Shown here one piece after another: positions 7,286 to 15,106 of a stretch of 64,000 bases of DNA. Source of the DNA: Bacteroidota bacterium (GTDB lineage Bacteria > Bacteroidota > Bacteroidia > Chitinophagales > BACL12); NCBI GenBank assembly GCA_016718035.1, contig JADKEK010000011.1, positions 1 to 64,000 of the forward strand, written 5' to 3'. Under the pieces are notes generated by a model, which had not been told where the DNA came from, did not search any database, and was given only the letters and a program-made list of their open reading frames with translations. The translations under genes were made by a program, and so were the position numbers. How positions within the stretch are numbered: the first letter of the stretch is position 1; the number at the start of each line of letters is the position of its first letter.

Positions 7286-7990
7286 ATGGATAACAAAAAA
7301 CCCAAAATACTTTATGTAGAAGATGATGTTAACCTTGGTTTTGTAACTAAGGATAACCTCACCAAAAAGGGATATGACATTACGCTTTGCGAAGACGGAT
7401 TAACGGCAGCACAAACATTTCAAAAGCAAAAATTTGATTTGTGTATTTTAGATGTCATGCTTCCTAAAATTGATGGTTTTGCATTGGCGCAAAAATTCAG
7501 AGATAAAGATAAAAATGTACCCATTTTATTTCTGACTGCCAAGGCTATGCTTGAAGATAAATTGCAGGGTTTTAAACTTGGTGGTGATGATTATATTACC
7601 AAACCATTTAGTATAGATGAACTGGTGCTTAAAATCGAAGTGTTTTTAAAACGCAGTAAAGTATTTACCGAAAGCGCAGGCATGGAAAAAAATACTTACG
7701 ACATCGCTGCTTATGTTTTCGATTTTAAAGAACTCACTTTAACGAATGGAAAAAATACCTACACACTTACTATTCGCGAAGCTGAATTGTTACGTATGCT
7801 TACCATAAATAGAAACCAGGTGGTACGTAGAGAATCTATTTTACACCAGGTTTGGGGTGAAGATAATTATTACATAGGCCGAAGCCTCGATGTATTTGTT
7901 TCCCGCTTAAGGAAAATGTTTGCTGATGAGCCAAATGTGGAAATAGAAAATGTGCGCGGAGTTGGATTTAAATTTATCGTAAAGGAATAA
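7286..7990 (+). CDS. OmpR/PhoB-type response regulator
   Basis: The protein has 234 residues. The receiver has the acidic pair in YVEDDVN, the phospho-acceptor Asp 56 in LCILDVMLP, FLTAKA, and YITKPF with the conserved Lys. A C-terminal winged helix (about 135-232) has LTIREAELLRML, a recognition segment GRSLDVFVSRLRKMF and the wing NVRGVGFKF. It is the cognate partner of the upstream kinase. The same arrangement is common in Bacteroidota envelope-response systems, but the regulon here is unknown. Confidence 0.9.
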   Translation: MDNKKPKILYVEDDVNLGFVTKDNLTKKGYDITLCEDGLTAAQTFQKQKFDLCILDVMLPKIDGFALAQKFRDKDKNVPILFLTAKAMLEDKLQGFKLGGDDYITKPFSIDELVLKIEVFLKRSKVFTESAGMEKNTYDIAAYVFDFKELTLTNGKNTYTLTIREAELLRMLTINRNQVVRRESILHQVWGEDNYYIGRSLDVFVSRLRKMFADEPNVEIENVRGVGFKFIVKE

Positions 7991-7992
7991 AT

Positions 7993-8451
7993 TTATTTCC
8001 CTTCCATTAATATTGATACAATAGGCAGCGTTTCTAAAAAATGCACTTTCTGGTTGCTTAAATCTACATGGCAAACAAAATTGGTTTTACCATTGCTTAC
8101 CCACAAATAGGGCACTTGTAATTTGAGGTTGTAACGCGCAATTTGGTCAAATGTTTTTTGTGTAATTTTTACTTCAGGTGCTTTACACTCCACTATCATA
8201 CACGGGCTTGCCGTTTGATTGTATAAAACGATATCAGTCCGTTTCGACAGTTCATTTAAAACCAGTTGCTTTTCAAGGCTGATAAGCGATTTAGGAAATC
8301 CGTAGTCGTTGATTAAATAATGTACGATATGTTGTCTCACCCATTCTTCCGGTGTTAGTACCACGGTTTTTTTGCGGATAATATCAAAAATCATTTGCTG
8401 CTCTCCATTGGCAGTTATTTTGAAATTATACTTTGAAAAGTGGATTTCCAT
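7993..8451 (-). CDS. Type I restriction HsdR-N-domain protein (PD-(D/E)XK nuclease-like)
   Basis: The protein has 152 residues. The sequence runs from an HsdR-N start (VVLTPEEWVRQHIVHYL) to the nuclease core RTDIVLY ... MIVECKAP, i.e. Asp, then Glu-x-Lys, the PD-(D/E)XK signature. A Gln-containing helix (FDQIARYNLKL) follows. It is a stand-alone version of the N-terminal domain of HsdR, with no helicase, methylase or specificity subunit nearby. It is divergently arranged with holA (35 bp between starts), a neighbourhood seen widely in Bacteroidota. It is more likely a conserved DNA-maintenance protein than part of a restriction system. Confidence 0.82.
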   Translation of the reverse strand: MEIHFSKYNFKITANGEQQMIFDIIRKKTVVLTPEEWVRQHIVHYLINDYGFPKSLISLEKQLVLNELSKRTDIVLYNQTASPCMIVECKAPEVKITQKTFDQIARYNLKLQVPYLWVSNGKTNFVCHVDLSNQKVHFLETLPIVSILMEGK

Positions 8452-8474
8452 CGCGCCGTAAATTTACAATTAAT

Positions 8475-8482
8475 TACATTTG
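8475..8482 (+). promoter_or_regulatory. -7 element TACATTTG, 4 nt before the holA ATG
   Basis: This exact TAnnTTTG match is separated from the ATG at 8487 by only four bases, so the transcript would be leaderless or nearly so. It supports 8487 rather than 8433 as the start of holA. Confidence 0.55.
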
Positions 8483-8486
8483 CACT

Positions 8487-9497
8487 ATGGATTATCGCGA
8501 TTTGGTGAGTGATATAAAGGCTCGAAAGTTTAAACCCGTTTACCTGCTGCACGGGGAGGAGTCCTATTATATCGACAAGATTAGTGAGTTTATGGAAGAT
8601 AATATCCTGACCCCTGAACAAAAAGATTTTAATATCTCCATATTTTATGGCAAAGATTCCACCCCAACTCAGGTAATGGATGCGGCCATGCGTTTCCCAA
8701 TGTTTGCAGATTTTAACCTGGTTATAGTTCGCGAAGCCCAAATGATGAAAACAAAGGGAAGTGAACTCGACAAACTGGAAACCTATGTTGAAAGAGCATC
8801 TCCAACAACTATTTTGGTTTTATGTTATAAAGATGGAAAATACGATGCCAGGAAAAAATTATTTAAACAAATTAAAGACCGAGGTTTAGTTTTTGAATCA
8901 GAAGCATTAAAAGAATCTGAAGTGCCTATTTTTATCGAGGCTTATCTGAAACGTAAAAAAGTTACTGCAGAAAGTAAGGCAATCAGAGTGCTTATCGATT
9001 ACCTCGGGACCGACTTGTCAAAAATGACCAATGAGCTGGATAAGTTATGTATTAATTTACCTGCCAATGGTCAAATTACTGTTGAACAAATTGAAAAAAA
9101 TATCGGCATTAGTAAAGATTATAATGTTTATGAATTACAAAGTGCCTTGTTGATGAAAAATACGGAGCAGGTATTTACTATTGTAGATTATATCAACGAT
9201 AATCAAAAAGCAAATCCGTTTGTACTCACAATTGCAACCATTCATGCAGCCTATCAAAAATTGTATCACCTCATTTTAGGTGGTGATGTAGGCGATTTTG
9301 ATATGTTTAAAATATATGGCATTCACTCATCCCAAAAAAATGAATTCCGAAGTGCCCGCAAACATTACAGCCGTCAGCGTGTAGAGGAAATTTTTGAATT
9401 AATTCTGGAATATGATTTACGTTCAAAAGGCGTCGAAAACGGTGAAACTGACCACGCAGCTTTACTCAAAGAATTGGCGTATAAATTAATCAGTTAA
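8487..9497 (+). CDS. holA: DNA polymerase III subunit delta
   Basis: The protein has 336 residues from ATG 8487. HolA is the clamp-loader subunit that opens the beta clamp. The N-terminal domain has the delta pattern PVYLLHGEESYYIDKI (ATPase-like fold without a full Walker A), IFYGKD, then RFPMFADFNLVIVREAQ. The middle domain contains YLGTDLSKMTNELDKL, and the C-terminal collar helices run to the stop. The upstream in-frame extension from 8433 would place coding sequence over the promoter and is rejected. The gene overlaps the convergent ribF stop by 12 bp. Confidence 0.9.
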   Translation: MDYRDLVSDIKARKFKPVYLLHGEESYYIDKISEFMEDNILTPEQKDFNISIFYGKDSTPTQVMDAAMRFPMFADFNLVIVREAQMMKTKGSELDKLETYVERASPTTILVLCYKDGKYDARKKLFKQIKDRGLVFESEALKESEVPIFIEAYLKRKKVTAESKAIRVLIDYLGTDLSKMTNELDKLCINLPANGQITVEQIEKNIGISKDYNVYELQSALLMKNTEQVFTIVDYINDNQKANPFVLTIATIHAAYQKLYHLILGGDVGDFDMFKIYGIHSSQKNEFRSARKHYSRQRVEEIFELILEYDLRSKGVENGETDHAALLKELAYKLIS

Positions 9498-10427
9498 TGT
9501 GCTGATAATTGCTTCAGCTTTTTGTTTATCGCCTTCCATTGCTGTTATTAACGCAGTTGTGGATTCAAATTTTTTATCTGCCCGCAAAAATTGTAAAAAC
9601 TGCACTGTAATGGTTTCCCCATAAATGGTATCAGCAAATTGCAGGATATTCACTTCGATACGTTTTTCTGTTTTGTTAAATGTTGGTCGGGTGCCAATAT
9701 TCAATAATCCGTAATAATTGTTAGGGTTATTTTTGATAAGTACTTTAACGAGGTAAACACCGTCCGAAGGAATTAATTTATTGCTATCCTCCACATAAAT
9801 ATTGGCAGTAGGAAATCCGAGTGTTCGGCCAATTTGGTCACCTTTAATTACAGGGCCGGTAATTTCATATGGGTAACCCAATAATTCATTTGCCTCTACA
9901 ATATTGCCTTCTTTTAAATATTTCCTGATTTTAGAAGAACTCACTGTTACAGTATCAATCACATGAGCTGGAATTTCTTCAACGCGAATATCATACTTTG
10001 CTGCTATCGATTTGAGTAAATGAATATCACCTGAACGATCCTTTCCAAACTTATGATCATATCCAAACACAATAATAGCAGGCTTAAATTTTTCTATTAA
10101 AAAATGTTCTGCATACGACTCTGCACTAATTTCTGAAAACTCTCTGGAAAATGGCACTACTACAACTACATCAACACCACAAACACTCAACTTAGCAATT
10201 TTTTCTTCCAAGGTGGTTAAATAATATACGGGAGATTCTGGAGTAATGATATGTCGGGGATGCGGGTGAAAAGTGATGATGACACTTTTACCTCCAATTG
10301 ACCGGGCGGCAGCAGTTATTTTTTGAATAATTTCATAATGTCCGCTATGAACACCATCAAAGGTGCCAATCGTAATTACAGAACCTGCCAGGTCAGGCAG
10401 TTGATTTAAATCGCGTAAAACTTGCAT
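9486..10427 (-). CDS. ribF: Bifunctional riboflavin kinase/FMN adenylyltransferase
   Basis: The protein has about 313 residues. It converts riboflavin to FMN and FMN to FAD in the cytoplasm. The N-terminal nucleotidyltransferase domain has GTFDGVHSGH, HPHPRHI, FGYDHKFG and a (V)SSSKIRKYL motif. The C-terminal riboflavin-kinase domain has GPVIKGDQIGRTLGFPTANI and a LNIGTRPTF motif. The frame is open to 10460, but a -7 element at 10437-10444 lies inside that extension, so ATG 10427 (MQVLRDLNQL) is preferred. It is a separate transcript from the truB-ftsX operon. Confidence 0.92.
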   Translation of the reverse strand: MQVLRDLNQLPDLAGSVITIGTFDGVHSGHYEIIQKITAAARSIGGKSVIITFHPHPRHIITPESPVYYLTTLEEKIAKLSVCGVDVVVVVPFSREFSEISAESYAEHFLIEKFKPAIIVFGYDHKFGKDRSGDIHLLKSIAAKYDIRVEEIPAHVIDTVTVSSSKIRKYLKEGNIVEANELLGYPYEITGPVIKGDQIGRTLGFPTANIYVEDSNKLIPSDGVYLVKVLIKNNPNNYYGLLNIGTRPTFNKTEKRIEVNILQFADTIYGETITVQFLQFLRADKKFESTTALITAMEGDKQKAEAIISTLTD

Positions 10428-10436
10428 ATCCCACCG

Positions 10437-10444
10437 CAAATGTA
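10437..10444 (-). promoter_or_regulatory. -7 element TACATTTG, 9 nt before the ribF ATG
   Basis: On the minus strand this reads TACATTTG, an exact TAnnTTTG match, followed by nine bases and ATG 10427. It is the main reason for the shorter ribF start. Confidence 0.5.
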
Positions 10445-10472
10445 AAGATTTGTGGCGCATTAGTATATAACC

Positions 10473-11927
10473 ATGGTTAACAGATTTGTGTATAAACCCG
10501 ACAATCAGGATATTTATTTCTTCCTAGGGTTGCTGTTTACCATTTATCTTACAATTCGGGCTATAGTTATTCCTATCACAATAGATGAAGCGGGCACTTA
10601 TTACAATTATATGCCAAGGTCAGTTGCTGATATCTTATTATTTAATGGCGACCCTTCCCCAAATAATCACATACTGAATACATTAAGTATGAAATTATTC
10701 ACGGCTCTTTTTGGAACAACCACTTTTGTTGTCCGTTTGCCGAATTTATTGGGATTTTTACTTTTTTATACAGCTGCTGTCCGTTTGTTTACCCTCATGT
10801 TTAAAACCCGCATATTGGTAATTGCTGCATTATTAGTGCTGCTTTGTAATCCTTATCTGCTCGATTTTTTTGCAGTAGCTAGAGGATATGGATTATCAAT
10901 TGCATTTATGTTTTGGTCATTATATCAATTTTATCAATACTACAACAATAAAAAATTTCAATATGCGGTAACAACTTTAATTGCGGCAGCTTTTGCTGTG
11001 TTGGCCAATTTTACATTGCTGCATTATTTTATATTGATTTTTCTCGTGATTGTAGTTTTGGAATTTAGGATTATCCAAAATATAAATAGGTGGAGGCATT
11101 TACTCATTTACATCTGCATAGTTATTATTCTAGCAGCAATATGTTATATACCTATTACTAAAATGATGCAAACAAATCAGCTGGTGTATTGGGATACAGC
11201 CGGATTCTACTCGTCAACATTAGTGCCTTTAGTTGAGCAAATGCGTTATGGTGAATTGTATTTTGGGATTAAACAAGCACAACCTTTTGCGAATAGTATT
11301 TTGGTATTATTTGGCTTATTGATTGGTATAGCATTATTTTATTTCTTCAAAAAACCTACCGGAAAAAAAGTGCCATTTGGAAGCTGGGTACTCATTATAC
11401 TGAGTGGCAATATTTGTATTATTATTATTCAGTTTCACCTTTGGCATGTTCCTTTTTTAAATGGGAGAGGAGCATTGTTTTTGTACCCTATGTTCGTGCT
11501 TGCATTAATTGCATTATTGCAAGAACTAATATCTGCATCAATTAAATTTCCCAAATATATATTATTGATATTGGCAGGGATAGGTATCATACATATTACG
11601 CAAACTGGCAATATTACAAGCACAAGAGAATGGTGGTTCGATGCACATACTAAAGAAGTGTTATCATGGATAAACCAGCAGCATCCCGGGAAAGAAAATG
11701 TTACGCTAAATAGTTCCTGGATTTTTAATAACTCATTACATTTTCATAAAGACGTACAACAATTTTACAATTTGGAAATTGCACCTTATCACCAGGAATT
11801 ATGGCCTGATGGTAATTATCTGTATTATTATTGTCAGCGAGAAGAAGTAGGGCAATTAGACAGCACCTACAATGAAGTAAAAAGTTTTAACTATGGTTCA
11901 TTTGTAATAATGAAGAAGTCGAATTAA
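10473..11927 (+). CDS. Polytopic GT-C-like glycosyltransferase (PMT/ArnT-like)
   Basis: The protein has 484 residues with roughly ten membrane segments. After TM1 the first extracytoplasmic loop carries DEAGTYYNY (D38-E39), the acidic pair expected in GT-C enzymes that use polyprenyl-phosphate sugars. NNHILNTL and FFAVARGYGLSIA match the ArnT/PMT-type loop-helix region. The soluble C-terminal end is short. Such proteins transfer sugars from undecaprenyl-phosphate sugars to lipids, glycans or proteins at the periplasmic face. It is divergent from ribF and overlaps the truB stop by 4 bp. Acceptor and donor are unknown. Confidence 0.65.
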   Translation: MVNRFVYKPDNQDIYFFLGLLFTIYLTIRAIVIPITIDEAGTYYNYMPRSVADILLFNGDPSPNNHILNTLSMKLFTALFGTTTFVVRLPNLLGFLLFYTAAVRLFTLMFKTRILVIAALLVLLCNPYLLDFFAVARGYGLSIAFMFWSLYQFYQYYNNKKFQYAVTTLIAAAFAVLANFTLLHYFILIFLVIVVLEFRIIQNINRWRHLLIYICIVIILAAICYIPITKMMQTNQLVYWDTAGFYSSTLVPLVEQMRYGELYFGIKQAQPFANSILVLFGLLIGIALFYFFKKPTGKKVPFGSWVLIILSGNICIIIIQFHLWHVPFLNGRGALFLYPMFVLALIALLQELISASIKFPKYILLILAGIGIIHITQTGNITSTREWWFDAHTKEVLSWINQQHPGKENVTLNSSWIFNNSLHFHKDVQQFYNLEIAPYHQELWPDGNYLYYYCQREEVGQLDSTYNEVKSFNYGSFVIMKKSN

Positions 11928-12616
11928 ATTTTAACTGCAGCCAACATAGTTTCTAAACTCAAAGCATCCTGAATATCAAAGTCTCCAACTTTTGTTCTTC
12001 GCAAGGCTGTTAAATAACCTCCACTGCCAATTGCTTTTCCGAAATCATGAGCAAGCGAACGAATATATGTGCCTTTACTGCAGTGCACAACAAAATCAAT
12101 TTCAGGCATTCGAATAGCAGTAATCTCGAAGCGAAATAATTCTACCGTTCGTGCTTTTAATTTCACTGTTTCACCTTCTCTTGCATAATTATATGCACGT
12201 ATTCCATCTACCTGAACGGAAGAATAAATAGGTGGAATTTGTTCCTGCACACCCAAAAAACTTTTTGCCGTTTCGTGTATTAATTCAGGTGTAATATGTT
12301 GAATCGGAAAAGTTGCATCTACCGCTGTTTCAGCATCGTAACTAGGTGTTGTAGCGCCGAGTGTGATAGTTCCGGTATATTCTTTTTCCAGACCTTGCAA
12401 CGACTCAGTTTGTTTAGTTGCTTTACCTGTAAGTAATATGAGCAAACCTGTGGCAAGTGGATCTAAAGTTCCGGCGTGTCCGATTTTCATTTTACGGTCG
12501 CGACAAAATATTTTAATGGGTATGCGCACTTTGGCCACTACGTCGTGACTAGTCCAATGTAATGGTTTGTCGATGAGAATAATTTTACCGGTAACTAATT
12601 CTTCTGCAGTAAACAT
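11924..12616 (-). CDS. truB: tRNA pseudouridine-55 synthase
   Basis: The protein has about 230 residues. TruB isomerises U55 in the T-loop of tRNAs. It shows the family N-terminus LIDKPLHWTSHDVV, then GHAGTLDPLATGLL with the catalytic Asp, a (Y)SSVQVDGIRAYNYAREGE segment, and CSKGTYIRSLAHDFG. It lacks a PUA extension, as is common in Bacteroidota. ATG 12616 (MFTAEELVTG) sits 1 bp after the uppP stop; the upstream ATG at 12640 would overlap uppP. It is the last gene of the ftsX-DUF3098-uppP-truB operon. Confidence 0.93.
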   Translation of the reverse strand: MFTAEELVTGKIILIDKPLHWTSHDVVAKVRIPIKIFCRDRKMKIGHAGTLDPLATGLLILLTGKATKQTESLQGLEKEYTGTITLGATTPSYDAETAVDATFPIQHITPELIHETAKSFLGVQEQIPPIYSSVQVDGIRAYNYAREGETVKLKARTVELFRFEITAIRMPEIDFVVHCSKGTYIRSLAHDFGKAIGSGGYLTALRRTKVGDFDIQDALSLETMLAAVKI

Positions 12617-12617
12617 A

Positions 12618-13421
12618 TTACACAATCTGAAGGTCAACACCTAATGCCAATAATACTAAGATGATAGTGCCGACGATAATGCGGTAATAGCCAAATATTT
12701 TAAAACCATGTTTTGTCAGGTAATTAACAAAACTGCGCATCGCGAAAATGGCAATAATAAATGCTACAACATTGCCGATTATTAAAGGCATATAGTCATC
12801 GCTGGTAAATCCCGGACCATCGCTATATAACGTATATAATTTATATCCTGTTGCGGCAAACATGGTAGGGACAGCTAGAAAAAATGAAAATTCTGCAGCT
12901 ACTTTACGCGTGAGTTTTTGTGTTAAGCCACCGATAATTGTTGCGGCTGAACGAGACACACCCGGAATCATGGCAATACATTGAAATACACCAATTACAA
13001 ATGCGTTTTTATATCCGATTTTTTCTGTTGTGCTTACATCGCCTGTAATATCTGCACCAAACAATCTGTCAACAAATAATAACACAACACCTCCTGCAAT
13101 AAGTGCAATAGCAACAACGGTAACATTTTCCAGCATGGCATCAATGTAGTCGCCTAATAAAAATCCTAAAATGGCAGCAGGAATAAATCCCACAAACAAT
13201 TTAAAATAGAAATTGATACTTTTAAAAAAGCGCTTCCAATATAAAACTACCACCGATAAAATTGCACCAAATTGAATGGCTACAGTAAACGACTTGGTAA
13301 ATTCATCGTGTGAAATGCCCATTAAAGAAGAGGCAATAATCATATGTCCGGTAGAGGACACGGGTAAAAATTCAGTTATTCCTTCCACTATGGCAAGAAC
13401 AACCGCTTCGATTATGGTCAT
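12618..13421 (-). CDS. uppP: Undecaprenyl-diphosphate phosphatase
   Basis: The protein has 267 residues and is polytopic. It recycles undecaprenyl pyrophosphate to the monophosphate carrier used for peptidoglycan and glycans. Both catalytic regions are present: EGITEFLPVSSTGHMI near the N-terminus and PGVSRSAATIIGGL in the middle, with the family's symmetrical membrane segments. It lies in the ftsX-DUF3098-uppP-truB operon, 9 bp after the DUF3098 gene. Confidence 0.95.
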   Translation of the reverse strand: MTIIEAVVLAIVEGITEFLPVSSTGHMIIASSLMGISHDEFTKSFTVAIQFGAILSVVVLYWKRFFKSINFYFKLFVGFIPAAILGFLLGDYIDAMLENVTVVAIALIAGGVVLLFVDRLFGADITGDVSTTEKIGYKNAFVIGVFQCIAMIPGVSRSAATIIGGLTQKLTRKVAAEFSFFLAVPTMFAATGYKLYTLYSDGPGFTSDDYMPLIIGNVVAFIIAIFAMRSFVNYLTKHGFKIFGYYRIIVGTIILVLLALGVDLQIV

Positions 13422-13430
13422 GCTGGATAA

Positions 13431-13715
13431 TTATTTTTTTGAACGATGAAATACAGCGTAGATTTCTATCGCAAAACCTAAAAGCACTACAATTGGTGCA
13501 ACGGTAATACGACGTGTGCTGTATACCTCATCCGGATTGAATACATTAGGGTCGGGACTTTTACCGCCGCTCATTAATATGAAACCTATAATGATGACAA
13601 CTAAACCCAATACAATGAGTAGATAGTTTTCTTTGCCTAATACCATTTTACCATCGGTAGTTGGGGCAGATGTAACTTTTGGGTTATCCTTTTTAGCAGG
13701 TTGTTGATTTTCCAT
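13431..13715 (-). CDS. DUF3098 family membrane protein
   Basis: The protein has 94 residues: a charged cytoplasmic N-terminus, two membrane segments (about 31-49 and 70-88) and a short loop with LMSGGKSPDPNVFNPDEVY, the hallmark of this small Bacteroidota family. Its function is not known. It sits between ftsX and uppP, 21 bp downstream of ftsX, which suggests a role tied to the cell envelope or division. Confidence 0.85.
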   Translation of the reverse strand: MENQQPAKKDNPKVTSAPTTDGKMVLGKENYLLIVLGLVVIIIGFILMSGGKSPDPNVFNPDEVYSTRRITVAPIVVLLGFAIEIYAVFHRSKK

Positions 13716-13736
13716 TATAGCCGAATATTTTAAAAT

Positions 13737-14618
13737 TTAATACAGTTCATCCAGTTTCATCCGGATGTATTTATGCACTGAGTTTCTAGTGCTGAACCAA
13801 GTAATGAGCACCCCCACACCAATCAGCATTAAAAATGTAAAAATAAAACCTCTTTTGATAGTTGTGTTACTAAAATCCCAATAATTAAAATTATTATGCA
13901 CATAAAGCACCCCCAAAAGCAGTAAAAGCATAGCAATTCCGGCCGAAATGAGCCCGTTTATGATACTTCTGCGAACATAAGGACTAGTGATGAACGACCT
14001 TGTAGCACCCACCAGCTGCATACTTCTGACCAAAAAGCGGTTAGAATACATGCTCAAACGGATGGTTTTGTCGATGATAGCTATGGAAATGATTAAAAAC
14101 AGTATGGAGAACCCGGCAATGATAAAACCCGCAATCTTCAAATCGTCATCAACCGAGCTAATCAGCTCTTCATTTGCCCGGGTATGGGTGATTTCAGGGT
14201 ATAACTGCAACTTTTCACGAAACAGCTTTATGCTGTCTACATTAACAGATGAAGCGGTTAAAGTCACGTCAACAGAGGCCGGCAGAGGATTTACATCACC
14301 CAAAATCTCAGATGGATCCTCGTTGAACTTCTCTTCAAAAATTTTCATGGCATCATCCTTAGAGATGAATTTGGTGGCTTTTACCGATGCCTCACCTTCA
14401 ATTTTTTTTAACAGTTTATCTACGTCGGCATCAGTTAATCCTTCCTTCAAATATGCTGAGATAACCATATCTTCTTTGATATTAGCCTCTTCATATTTAA
14501 ATGAAATAAACAAAATACTCATCAACCCCAACATCAGCAATGCCAATGAGGTAATTAAAATGGAATTGATATAGTGCGTTTGCTTACGCTGCAGCGATTT
14601 TCCTACCTGTTGCGACAT
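13737..14618 (-). CDS. ftsX: Cell-division ABC-permease-like protein FtsX
   Basis: The protein has 293 residues: a cytoplasmic N-terminus, TM1 about 20-42, an extracytoplasmic domain about 43-165 (VISAYLKEGLTDADVDKLL, then KFISKDDAMKIFEEKF), and three C-terminal membrane segments. This is the FtsX topology. FtsX works with the ATPase FtsE to control septal peptidoglycan hydrolases; ftsE is not in the window. It is the first gene of the operon and has its own -7 element directly upstream. Confidence 0.9.
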   Translation of the reverse strand: MSQQVGKSLQRKQTHYINSILITSLALLMLGLMSILFISFKYEEANIKEDMVISAYLKEGLTDADVDKLLKKIEGEASVKATKFISKDDAMKIFEEKFNEDPSEILGDVNPLPASVDVTLTASSVNVDSIKLFREKLQLYPEITHTRANEELISSVDDDLKIAGFIIAGFSILFLIISIAIIDKTIRLSMYSNRFLVRSMQLVGATRSFITSPYVRRSIINGLISAGIAMLLLLLGVLYVHNNFNYWDFSNTTIKRGFIFTFLMLIGVGVLITWFSTRNSVHKYIRMKLDELY

Positions 14619-14623
14619 TGAGG

Positions 14624-14631
14624 CAAATTTA
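14624..14631 (-). promoter_or_regulatory. -7 element TAAATTTG, 5 nt before the ftsX ATG
   Basis: The minus strand reads TAAATTTG, then CCTCA and the ftsX ATG (14618). This exact -7 match predicts a near-leaderless mRNA for the ftsX operon. Confidence 0.55.
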
Positions 14632-14778
14632 AGCTATTGCCGCCTAGCGGACAACGCAAAATGATGTTAGTAACTCAAACAAATGTGTCCATTTCCAAAC
14701 AATCTTATTATCGCATTTACAATAAGTCCACAACAAAACCCTCCTCAAAACCCGAATATCCTTTTCGGAAATGGTCAG

Positions 14779-14872
14779 GTCAACACGTGGGTTGACGGCA
14801 ACGGTAGCTCCGAATTAAATTTTCAACAAACCAAAGTCAACACGTGGGTTGACGGCTACAGTTGCTCCGAAT
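14779..14872. repeat. Two 37-bp repeats each containing the palindrome GTCAACACGTGGGTTGAC
   Basis: Copies at 14779-14815 and 14836-14872 differ at only a few positions. Each begins with GTCAAC-ACGTGG-GTTGAC (6-bp inverted arms) and ends in GCTCCGAAT. A second element, CCTCAAAACCCG, recurs at 14743-14754 and 14882-14893, so the unit may be larger. No convincing protein is encoded; the frames crossing it are low-complexity. It lies in the ftsX/leuS divergent region. Confidence 0.75.
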
Positions 14873-14904
14873 GTCATTCCACCTCAAAACCCGGCTGTTT
14901 CATA

Positions 14905-15091
14905 GGTACATCGGTACATCAGCACATTGGTACATCAACGGCTGTTTCCATCAGCACATCCCCACATTATCACATCAGCACATTAATTGGCTGTTTCCGC
15001 CTCGGCGGACGGTTCGCATTGTACATGGGTACATTCACACATTGGTACATTAATCAGCACATCAGCACATTATCACATCAGCACATTAATT
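14905..15091. repeat. Low-complexity (GGTACAT / CAGCACATT / CACATCA) repeat tract upstream of leuS
   Basis: This is a dense array of ACAT-centred 8-12-mers (GGTACAT, CAGCACATT, TATCACATCA) interrupted by copies of GGCTGTTTC, the first of which lies just upstream of the tract. A 25-nt block is repeated exactly at 14964-14988 and 15067-15091. There is no constant spacer structure, so it is not CRISPR. It ends 4 bp before the leuS -7 element and could be a slippage-prone promoter-proximal tract. Confidence 0.75.
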
Positions 15092-15094
15092 CAG

Positions 15095-15102
15095 TACCTT
15101 TG
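15095..15102 (+). promoter_or_regulatory. -7 element TACCTTTG, 4 nt before the leuS ATG
   Basis: This exact TAnnTTTG match is followed by CCCC and ATG 15107. It supports that start over the in-frame upstream codon at 14987 and predicts a leaderless leuS mRNA. Confidence 0.55.
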
Positions 15103-15106
15103 CCCC

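Noticed and set aside
7993..8451. A type I restriction-modification system
   Set aside because: Only the HsdR N-terminal domain is present, with no helicase, methylase or specificity gene. The holA neighbourhood is a conserved housekeeping context.
13987..14574. A 195-codon plus-strand frame antisense to ftsX
   Set aside because: It lies entirely within ftsX, which has clear family motifs; the antisense translation is Ser/Met/Asn-rich without recognisable structure.
14779..15091. A CRISPR array
   Set aside because: The repeats are irregular in length and spacing, there are no unique spacers of constant size, and no cas gene is present.
14683..15106. Open frames running through the repeat region upstream of leuS, including an N-terminal extension of leuS from 14987
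   Set aside because: The encoded sequence is low-complexity (His/Ser/Thr repeats) generated by the ACAT repeats, and the -7 element at 15095 would lie inside it. LeuS homologues begin at the 15107 Met.
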